A DNA stretch of 64,000 nt from Mucilaginibacter gossypii (lineage in GTDB: Bacteria > Bacteroidota > Bacteroidia > Sphingobacteriales > Sphingobacteriaceae), in assembly GCF_900100945.1 (NCBI RefSeq), contig NZ_FNCG01000001.1, forward strand, positions 62,001 to 126,000, given 5' to 3'. Position 1 is the stretch's first letter, and each line of letters opens with the position of its first letter. The notes beneath the pieces were generated by a model. It did no database searches. It had not been told where the DNA came from and was given only the letters and a program-made list of their open reading frames with translations. This document shows positions 57,608-64,000 of the stretch, one piece after another. The translations under genes and the position numbers were made by a program.

Positions 57608-58840
57608 ATGGAACTTACGAATAAAGGGGTAAAGGGCAGCCAGTTAAAAAATATGATCATTAAAAGGCTTTATTTTAATAAGGCCATGTCGTGTGCAGGA
57701 TTAAGTGAGTTATTTGATAAAAGTATCCCGTCTATAGCCAAAGCTATAAACGAGTTAATGCACGAGGGTTTTGTGGTTGAACAGGGGTATGCCCCTTCGA
57801 GCGGCGGCCGTCGCCCGTTAATGTATTCGGTAAAGTCAAGCGCTATGCATATTTTAGCTATCGCGCTCGATCAGCTCACCGCCCGTATCCAGATGTTTGA
57901 TCTGCTGAATAATCCGGTTGCCGATATGCTTACCTTTGAGCTTAAACTACTCAATAACCCCGAGGCATTGCCGACGCTGGTTGAGCAGATTAATAACTAC
58001 ATAGCAAACAGTGGGGTCCCTAAAGATAAGATTGCCGGAATAGGCATCGGTATGCCCGGCTTCATCAATATTACCGAAGGTATCAATTACACTTACCTTG
58101 ACGCCGGCGGACAAAGCTTAACTGCTTACCTTACTTCCAAAACAGGCATCGCCACTTATATCGATAATGACTCGAGCCTTATAGCACTTGCCGAACAAAA
58201 ATTCGGTATAGCCAAATCTCAGCAGGAAGTTATGGTAATAAACCTGGGCTGGGGTATTGGCCTGGGGATGATCGTAAATGGAAAACTGTTCCGCGGTCAC
58301 AACGGTTTTGCAGGCGAGCTAAGCCATATCCCGCTATCGGAAGATGGTTCCCTTTGCGAATGTGGTAAACGTGGCTGCCTGGAAGCCGAAGCATCATTAT
58401 TGGTAGTTGCTCAAAAAGCCATAGCAGGTATCAAAAAAGGCCGTGTAACCAGCTTAAAATATAATGAGGAAGATCACTCCAAACTAATGGGTGATGCCTT
58501 GATAGAAGCCGCCAATAATGGCGATCAGTTTGCGATTGAACTATTATCGGATGCGGGTTATAAAATAGGGAAGGCCCTGGCCATTCTTATCCATATTATG
58601 AACCCCGCCATCATTGTATTAAGTGGTCGCGGGGCTAAAGTTGCCAAGATACTGATGGCCCCGATACAACAAGCCCTTCACAAGTACTGTATCCCGCGCC
58701 TGGCAGGCGGTACCGAACTATTAGTATCTGAACTTGGATTTGATGCTGAGTTAATTGGTGCGGCTGTGTTGGTAATGGAAAACTTTGACAGAGTGGTGAA
58801 AAATAAAGCAGCTAAAGCAACTAAGCACGCCGCGGCATAA
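57608..58840 (+). CDS. ROK-family regulator / sugar kinase-like protein
   Basis: Protein of 410 residues. An N-terminal winged-helix domain (about 10-80: AGLSELFDKSIPSIAKAINE and EGFVVEQGYAPSSGGRRP) is joined to a ROK kinase-fold domain. Its marks are AGIGIGMPGFINITEG, the zinc motif CECGKRGCLEAEAS and the C-terminal IHIMNPAIIVLSGRGAK. The phosphate-binding region NLGWGIGLGMIVNGKLF is intact. Such NagC/XylR-like proteins sense sugars or sugar phosphates and repress transport or catabolic genes; the ligand here is unknown. A dyad at 57506-57522 may be its operator. Confidence 0.9.
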   Translation: MELTNKGVKGSQLKNMIIKRLYFNKAMSCAGLSELFDKSIPSIAKAINELMHEGFVVEQGYAPSSGGRRPLMYSVKSSAMHILAIALDQLTARIQMFDLLNNPVADMLTFELKLLNNPEALPTLVEQINNYIANSGVPKDKIAGIGIGMPGFINITEGINYTYLDAGGQSLTAYLTSKTGIATYIDNDSSLIALAEQKFGIAKSQQEVMVINLGWGIGLGMIVNGKLFRGHNGFAGELSHIPLSEDGSLCECGKRGCLEAEASLLVVAQKAIAGIKKGRVTSLKYNEEDHSKLMGDALIEAANNGDQFAIELLSDAGYKIGKALAILIHIMNPAIIVLSGRGAKVAKILMAPIQQALHKYCIPRLAGGTELLVSELGFDAELIGAAVLVMENFDRVVKNKAAKATKHAAA

Positions 58841-58847
58841 AGAATGG

Positions 58848-58945
58848 TCTGAATCAGAATTTACAGAATTTTTAAATTAGCAGAATTAATTTCTTTGCCC
58901 TGGTATGCAAGCTTCAATTCTGTAACTTCTTAAGTTCTGTAAATT
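58848..58945. repeat. inverted-repeat unit related to the GxxExxY-flanking repeat, without a gene
   Basis: It starts tctgaatcagaatttacaga and is followed by repeated cagaatt units. An 11-bp inverted pair, aatttacagaa (58858-58868) / ttctgtaaatt (58935-58945), closes the unit. The opening matches tctgaaccgggattt of the 25641 repeat at 12 of 15 positions and shares the later cag(g/a)att. It fills the gap between the convergent ROK and HMG-CoA-lyase-like genes. Confidence 0.5.
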
Positions 58946-58949
58946 ATGC

Positions 58950-59801
58950 TCAGGCAAACACCCTTCCCGAGTAATCCATCGCTTCTTTAAATTTATCCAT
59001 ATTAAGCCCTGTGGGCTCATTTTGTATTTTAAGATAACCTATCAGGTTTTCGGTGGCAATGTTGCCTGTGAGATCGTCTTTGGCCATTGGGCAGCCTCCG
59101 TAGCCTTTTATTGCAGTATCGAAACGCTTGCAACCGCTTTGGTAGGCTGCGGCTATTTTTGGCTGCCATGTATCAGGAGTGGAATGCAGGTGAATGCCAA
59201 ACTCGGTATTGGTGAATAAACGGCAAAGGTTGGGGTAAATGCCACTGATCTGTTCTGCATCCGCAATACCTACGGTATCCGCAAGAGCGATGTTTTTTAT
59301 TCCTTCTGCTGTCATTTTTTCTGCCCAGTGTTCAATGATGCCGGTATTCCATTCATCACCGTAAGGGTTTCCAAAACCCATGGAAAGATAAACTAACAAT
59401 TGCTTGCCGTTTTTATGGCTCAATTCATTTATCCGCTGTACGGTTTCAAAAGCCTGCTCAATGGTTGAGTTTGTATTTCTAAGCTGAAATGTTTCGGATA
59501 TGGAAAATGGATAACCAAGGTAAGTGATCTCTTCATGTTTAGCCGCGTCTTCTGCCCCGCGATAGTTGGCTATAATAGCCAATAGCTTTGAGCGAGTATT
59601 ACTCAGATCGAGTTTTTTTAATACCTCCGCCGTGTCCTGTAACTGGGGGATAGCCTTGGGTGATACAAAGCTGCCAAAATCTATCGTATCAAAACCCACC
59701 TGTAAAAGCAGGTTAATGTATTCCGCCTTTATATCGGTAGGAATAAAATCATGAATGCCCTGCATGGCATCGCGGGGACATTCGGTTATTTTGATGCTCA
59801 T
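58950..59801 (-). CDS. hydroxymethylglutaryl-CoA lyase-like enzyme
   Basis: Cleaves HMG-CoA to acetyl-CoA and acetoacetate, the last step of leucine breakdown, or a related aldol reaction. It has 283 residues with the TIM-barrel HMGL fold. The start MSIKITECPRDAMQGIHDFI holds the Arg-Asp pair of the family (RD in PRDAMQ), and the metal-binding His-x-His is in FGIHLHSTPDTW. The active-site loop is KGYGGCPMAKDDLTGNIATE with the conserved Cys. No other leucine-degradation gene (ivd, mcc) lies nearby. An inverted repeat lies on each side (58848-58945, 59820-59903). Confidence 0.88.
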   Translation of the reverse strand: MSIKITECPRDAMQGIHDFIPTDIKAEYINLLLQVGFDTIDFGSFVSPKAIPQLQDTAEVLKKLDLSNTRSKLLAIIANYRGAEDAAKHEEITYLGYPFSISETFQLRNTNSTIEQAFETVQRINELSHKNGKQLLVYLSMGFGNPYGDEWNTGIIEHWAEKMTAEGIKNIALADTVGIADAEQISGIYPNLCRLFTNTEFGIHLHSTPDTWQPKIAAAYQSGCKRFDTAIKGYGGCPMAKDDLTGNIATENLIGYLKIQNEPTGLNMDKFKEAMDYSGRVFA

Positions 59802-59819
59802 TTTTGGAAATCTTAGGTT

Positions 59820-59903
59820 TTAAGTCTTAAGTCAAAAGTCATCAATTTAGTTTACAAAACGCTAAACTTCCAACTTAAAACTTTTGACTTAAGCCTTAGA
59901 ACC
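59820..59903. repeat. inverted repeat between HMG-CoA-lyase-like and NDH-2 genes
   Basis: Left ttaagtcttaagtcaaaagt and right acttttgacttaagccttag pair over most of their length (only a few mispairs), with about 45 bases between. A further tail of ctt/gact repeats (gagactttagactccggact) follows to about 59928. It could be a transcription end for the NDH-2 gene on the minus strand. Confidence 0.6.
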
Positions 59904-59928
59904 CGAGACTTTAGACTCCGGACTTAAG

Positions 59929-61242
59929 CTAATCAACCGTATTAGGCAAATGCTGATCCTCAGTTAAGCCTTCGCGCTCAAATTTGCGGATAATAAGCCT
60001 TGTACCGCCATTATAGGTTACATAGCTCGATACCCAGTTAATGAATACAATCACCTTATTACGGCCGCCTAAAAGCGATATCAGGTGCACAAACATCCAT
60101 ACAAGCCATGCAAAAAATCCCTGGAATTTTACTTTGCCCAAATCGGCCACCGCCTTATTGCGGCCAATAGTTGCCAATGAGCCTTTATCGTTATACTTAA
60201 ACGGTGAGGTTTGTTCGCCGTTAATGATATGAATGATATTTTTAGCCACGTGCTGGCCCATTTGTATGGCTACCTGCGCTACGCCGGGGTGTCCCTTAGG
60301 GGTTTCATCGGTGATCATGGCTGCAACGTCGCCAATTGCGAATACGTTGTTAAAGCCGGCAACGCGGCCTATGCTATCCACTTTTATTCTATTTCCACGT
60401 TCAATAACCTCTTTATCAAAGCCCTCGGGCACAACACCCATAACCCCGGCACTCCATATCACATTTTTGGTGCGAATGCTTTTACCGCCTTCAAATTTGA
60501 TTTCCTCGCCGTTGTAGCTTTCCACCTTTACGCCGGTTAGCACTTCAACACCCATATTGGTCAGGAAGGTGCGGGCCGCGTTGGATGCCTGGTCGGAGAA
60601 GGGGCCAAGTACTTTCGGTAAAAAATCGACCAGGTACACCTTCATGTCCTCCTTTTTAAGTTCCGGGTAATCTTTTGTTAAAACGTGGTTACGGAGTTCG
60701 GCCAGTGAGCCTGCAAGCTCAACACCCGTTGGGCCAGCGCCTACCAGTACAAAAGTAAGGTAGGGATCGCGCTCGGCCTTGCCTACTTTAAGCAGGGCCT
60801 CTTCAATGTTCTGCAAAATAGAATACCGGAGGTTCAACGCCTCAGGGATCGACTTCATCGGCATAGCATAATGCTCGATGTCTTTATTCCCAAAAAAGTT
60901 GGTCGTTGAGCCTGTTGCTATCACCAGGTAATCATAAGCTAAATTGCCTATAGTGGTTTCGAGTATGTTATTTTCCGCATCCACCCTGGTTACTTCCGCT
61001 ATCCTGAAGCGGAAATTCTTTTGGCTCGCAAAATTTTTCCTTAATGAGAAAGCTATCGACTCCGACTCGAGGCTACCCATAGCAACCTGGTATAAGAGGG
61101 GCTGAAAAGTATGGTAGTTGTGCTTATCCAGCATCAAAACGTCTACAGGTTTGTCCTTTAGTTGTTTTGCTACCTGCAGGCCGCCGAAGCCGCCGCCTAC
61201 GATCACTACAAGTGGAAATTTTGAATTATTTGATGTGTTCAT
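59929..61242 (-). CDS. ndh: type II NADH:quinone oxidoreductase
   Basis: Single-subunit, non-pumping respiratory NADH dehydrogenase on the inner membrane. It has 437 residues. The FAD-binding GxGxxG motif is LVVIVGGGFGGLQVAKQLKD at the start, and the NADH-binding one is LTFVLVGAGPTGVELAGSLA near 170-190. Others are NVFAIGDVAAMITDETPKGH with the FAD-contact GD, and the C-terminal membrane-contact helix FFAWLVWMFVHLISLLGG. No extra EF-hand is seen. It is transcribed alone. Confidence 0.94.
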   Translation of the reverse strand: MNTSNNSKFPLVVIVGGGFGGLQVAKQLKDKPVDVLMLDKHNYHTFQPLLYQVAMGSLESESIAFSLRKNFASQKNFRFRIAEVTRVDAENNILETTIGNLAYDYLVIATGSTTNFFGNKDIEHYAMPMKSIPEALNLRYSILQNIEEALLKVGKAERDPYLTFVLVGAGPTGVELAGSLAELRNHVLTKDYPELKKEDMKVYLVDFLPKVLGPFSDQASNAARTFLTNMGVEVLTGVKVESYNGEEIKFEGGKSIRTKNVIWSAGVMGVVPEGFDKEVIERGNRIKVDSIGRVAGFNNVFAIGDVAAMITDETPKGHPGVAQVAIQMGQHVAKNIIHIINGEQTSPFKYNDKGSLATIGRNKAVADLGKVKFQGFFAWLVWMFVHLISLLGGRNKVIVFINWVSSYVTYNGGTRLIIRKFEREGLTEDQHLPNTVD

Positions 61243-61430
61243 TTATGCAGGTTGATATTTAAAATCTATTCTTTTACAGGCAATACTGCCCGCATATGAA
61301 AGTAGCACAATCACCGTGCCGCCAATGCCGATTTGTATTGAAATACAGTGCAATTATACTTCATTGATTACGATATGCAACACCATCTGTCGGTTGTTTT
61401 GTTTTTTTTAATAGCAATAGATGATAACAA

Positions 61431-61460
61431 AAAAGGCCCCAAATTACTTTGGAGCCTTTT
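61431..61460 (-). terminator. intrinsic terminator of secDF
   Basis: Stem aaaaggccccaaa (61431-61443) / tttggagcctttt (61448-61460), one mispair, loop ttac, with an A run before it that is a T run for the minus-strand transcript. It lies 19 bases after the secDF stop. Confidence 0.82.
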
Positions 61461-61478
61461 AACAATTTATCCTTTTTC

Positions 61479-64000
61479 TTATTTAAGGTCTTTCTTTCCA
61501 AAGTCAACGATTACTGGTGTTGCCACACAGATCGACGAGTATGTACCGAAAAGAACACCGATCAATAACGCAAATGAGAAGCCTTTGATCACGTCGCCAC
61601 CAAAGATGAATAATACCAACAATACGAATACCACGGTTAATGCTGTGATAATTGTACGGCTTAATGTACTGTTGATGGCCCTGTTGATAACCTCTTCTGG
61701 TTTTTCGTTTTTGTTAGAGTGATCAAGGAATTCACGGATCCTGTCAAATACTACCACGGTGTCGTTAATTGAATAACCAATAACCGTTAATATAGCCGCA
61801 ATAAACGCCTGGTCAATATCCAGTGAAAACGGAAGGAAGCCATTGAACAATGAGAAAAACGACAATACCAATAAGGCATCGTGAGCAGTCGCGATCATCG
61901 CTCCCAAGCTGAACTGCCATTTACGGAAACGGATCAGGATGTAAGCCGAAATCACAAAGATGGCGAACAATACGGTGTAAATAGCTGATGTTTTTAACTC
62001 ATCGGCAATAGTAGCACTTACTTTTGAACCACCTAAAATGTTGCTGTCGGTAATTTTAGTTTCAGCTTTAGCAGCTAATGTGCTAACAAGGGTTGCCCTT
62101 ACCTTGGCATCGGCAGCTGTTGAGTTATCATTGAACAGATAGTTGGTAGTGATACTGAATTTATCGGTACCCATGGTTTTAACCTCGGTACTGCGACCTA
62201 AAGTGGCGTCGATAGCATCGTGGATCTGCTCGGTAGTAACGTTTTTGTTAGGGAAGCTAACAATATAGTTACGGCCGCCTTCAAAATCCACACCGTAGGT
62301 AAAGCCGCGGGTGAAGATAGATATCAAACCTGCTGCAATGAATAAGCCTGAGAAAATGTAGAACTTGCCGCGGTTTTTTACGAACGCGAAGTTTGCATTT
62401 TTAAAGGTATGTGAGCTCCAAGGGTTAGAGAATTTGATATCCATGCCTTTGTCAAGCATCCACTCAAATATAACCCTTGAGATCAGCAATGAACAGAACA
62501 ATGAAGTAGCGATACCAATCATCAATGTAGTTGCAAAGCCCTGAATAGGACCTGAACCAAATACAAACAGGATCAAGCCGGTAAGGAAGGTACTGATCTG
62601 TGAATCGAGGATTGAAGGCAAAGCATGTTTGAACCCATCGGCAACAGCAACCCTTAATGATTTGCCAAGGCCAAGCTCTTCACGCACACGTTCATAAACC
62701 AGTACGTTGGCATCTACCGCGATACCGAGGGTTAATACGATACCTGCAACACCTGGCACAGTTAATACCGCGCCTAAACTGGTCAGTACACCCATCAGGA
62801 AGAAGATATTGATGATTACTGCAACTACCGCTACAGTACCTGCACGGTTATAGTAAGCGATCATGAAGATCAATACCACAACTAAGCCTAAGACACTTGA
62901 AGTTATGCCTGCAGAGATAGCCTGCTCGCCTAATGACGGACCTACAATTGACTCAGACACGATGTGAGCAGGAGCCGGCAAACGGCCTGCTTTTAATACG
63001 TTGGCTAAGTCGCGCGTATCATCAATGGTAAAGTTACCGGAGATTGATGATACACCGCCCGAAATTTCGTTTTGTACGGTAGGAGCAGAGTATACGTTAT
63101 CATCTAAAACGATGGCGATAGCTTTTTTGTTGGTGCCTGATGATGCTTCGGCCGTAACGGCACGCCATTTTTGAGCACCTTCTGAGTTCATGATCATCAC
63201 AACCTCAGGGCTGCCTTTCTGGTCGTTATCAGCACGGGCGTCGTTAATTACGTCGCCAGATAATACCGGGCCATTTTCGGCACCTGTAAGTTTGATAGCG
63301 TATAACGCGAAAGTTTTGGTGTTTTTAATAGGTTTTACTTCCCACAAAAATTTGATGTTACGTGGAATAACTGCTAAAACATCTGCACTGTGCAGGTATG
63401 AATTTACTTTAGCAGTATCCTGAAGCGGAGCATAACCAACAACAGGGCCCTGGCCTAATTGCTGCTGGCCGTTTGCACCCTGGCCAACGTTTAATGACAT
63501 TACTGCAAACAACGGGTGTTGTGCAGCTAATTTTGTTTTGCTTAATGAAGCAGCTGAAGTATCGTTTTTAGCGGCATTTTTCTGAACCTTGCTTAACAAT
63601 GAACCACCTTTAGCTGTATCAGCTTTTCCGGCTGCAAGTTTAGCAGTGGTATCAGCTTTCGCTGATTTACCTGTGTCCGCTTTGGCAGTTTTGCTTTTTG
63701 CAGCAAGCAGGTTGTCAATATTGATCAGGTATTGATATGCCTCAGCATTATCAAAAGTTTCGTAAAACTCCAGTTTCGCAGAACCCGAAAGCAATTTACG
63801 AACACGCTCTGGTTCTTTAACGCCTGGCAACTCAACTAAAATCCTGTTTGAGCCTTGTTGCAACTGGATGTTTGGTTGGGTTACACCAAACTGGTTGATA
63901 CGGGTGTTCAAAACAGTAAATGATTGTTTAACCGCAGTTGAAGCCAAATCCTCAAGATAAGTTTTAACCTCACTATTTGAAGCGTTGAACTTCAGGTGGT
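61479..64000 (-). CDS. secDF: SecDF preprotein-translocase fusion, N-terminus outside window
   Basis: Membrane subunit fusion that uses the proton motive force to help SecYEG complete secretion. The reading frame is open through base 64000, so the true start lies beyond. The visible part (about 840 codons) starts in the SecD periplasmic region (NIQLQQGSNRILVELPGV), then the SecD membrane block (GSGPIQGFATTLMIGIATSL) and the SecF block (ILIRFRKWQFSLGAMIATAH; VIGYSINDTVVVFDRIREFL). An Ala/Lys/Asp-rich low-complexity stretch of about 60 residues (about 63519-63707; KSAKADTTAKLAAGKADTAK) interrupts the SecD periplasmic region. Bacteroidota normally have the fused SecDF. The terminator is at 61431-61460. 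Confidence 0.96.
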   Translation of the reverse strand, partial: HLKFNASNSEVKTYLEDLASTAVKQSFTVLNTRINQFGVTQPNIQLQQGSNRILVELPGVKEPERVRKLLSGSAKLEFYETFDNAEAYQYLINIDNLLAAKSKTAKADTGKSAKADTTAKLAAGKADTAKGGSLLSKVQKNAAKNDTSAASLSKTKLAAQHPLFAVMSLNVGQGANGQQQLGQGPVVGYAPLQDTAKVNSYLHSADVLAVIPRNIKFLWEVKPIKNTKTFALYAIKLTGAENGPVLSGDVINDARADNDQKGSPEVVMIMNSEGAQKWRAVTAEASSGTNKKAIAIVLDDNVYSAPTVQNEISGGVSSISGNFTIDDTRDLANVLKAGRLPAPAHIVSESIVGPSLGEQAISAGITSSVLGLVVVLIFMIAYYNRAGTVAVVAVIINIFFLMGVLTSLGAVLTVPGVAGIVLTLGIAVDANVLVYERVREELGLGKSLRVAVADGFKHALPSILDSQISTFLTGLILFVFGSGPIQGFATTLMIGIATSLFCSLLISRVIFEWMLDKGMDIKFSNPWSSHTFKNANFAFVKNRGKFYIFSGLFIAAGLISIFTRGFTYGVDFEGGRNYIVSFPNKNVTTEQIHDAIDATLGRSTEVKTMGTDKFSITTNYLFNDNSTAADAKVRATLVSTLAAKAETKITDSNILGGSKVSATIADELKTSAIYTVLFAIFVISAYILIRFRKWQFSLGAMIATAHDALLVLSFFSLFNGFLPFSLDIDQAFIAAILTVIGYSINDTVVVFDRIREFLDHSNKNEKPEEVINRAINSTLSRTIITALTVVFVLLVLFIFGGDVIKGFSFALLIGVLFGTYSSICVATPVIVDFGKKDLK

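Noticed and set aside
1..64000. CRISPR arrays, tRNA or rRNA genes, prophage
   Set aside because: No regularly spaced identical repeats, no cloverleaf with a TTC-arm in gaps, and no phage structural genes were seen; the repeats present are isolated palindromes.

Overview
The window looks like chromosomal DNA of a Bacteroidota bacterium of the Sphingobacteriaceae type (Mucilaginibacter/Pedobacter-like). The reasons are Bacteroidota -7 promoter boxes (TAnnTTTG) close to many start codons, few Shine-Dalgarno sites, a fused SecDF, ComEC without a usable C-terminal hydrolase domain, eukaryote-type glutamine synthetase (GSII) and DUF3857/transglutaminase pairs. This assignment is inference from gene content. 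There is no rRNA, recognisable tRNA, CRISPR array, prophage or transposase gene. Coding density is high, with genes on both strands.

Layout. 1-5.0 kb (minus): a truncated LTA-synthase-like sulfatase, a secreted protein, ComEC and a MerR regulator. 5.1-9.2 kb (plus): two overlapping DUF3857/transglutaminase-like secreted proteins, the second lacking the catalytic Cys and His. 9.2-17 kb: an orphan antitoxin-like gene, alaS with an unusual insertion, gatB, a TlpA-like lipoprotein and an orphan OmpR-type response regulator. 17-20 kb (minus): the arsenic operon arsR-arsM-arsC-acr3 with a 21-bp operator repeated before arsR and arsM. 20-25.6 kb (minus): a Lys/Ala-rich histone-H1-like protein, a hypothetical, galT-galM, and a HAD phosphatase next to an APH-fold kinase. 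25.6-29.3 kb: a GxxExxY nuclease-fold gene enclosed by 42-bp imperfect inverted repeats, a GS-family ligase, gamma-glutamylcyclotransferase and GSII. 29.6-33.2 kb: a TPR/histidine-kinase-like protein without ATPase domain, an RluA-type synthase, a J-domain/KTSC protein and a MocA-like transferase.

33.6-44.4 kb is a molybdenum-cofactor island: moaA, moeA, moaC, a MobB-like/MobA fusion, a MoeB/ThiF-rhodanese fusion, moaE, a GNAT, moaD, fdhD, a small unknown protein and an FdhF/YdeP-type oxidoreductase, followed by a ferritin of the encapsulated type with no shell gene nearby. Together they could build MPT, load it with Mo, make the guanylyl dinucleotide form and sulfurate it for the oxidoreductase.

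44.5-58.8 kb (mostly plus): an SGNH hydrolase, esterase, macrodomain protein, Crp/Fnr regulator, alpha/beta hydrolase, GH3 glycosidase, small acidic protein, fatty-acid hydroxylase (minus), DUF2071-like protein, AraC regulator, AhpD-like protein, FMN-binding protein, VOC protein, two unknowns and a ROK regulator. 58.9-64 kb (minus): HMG-CoA-lyase-like enzyme, NDH-2, and SecDF running off the right edge. Several families of palindromic intergenic repeats are scattered through the window and are reported as findings.
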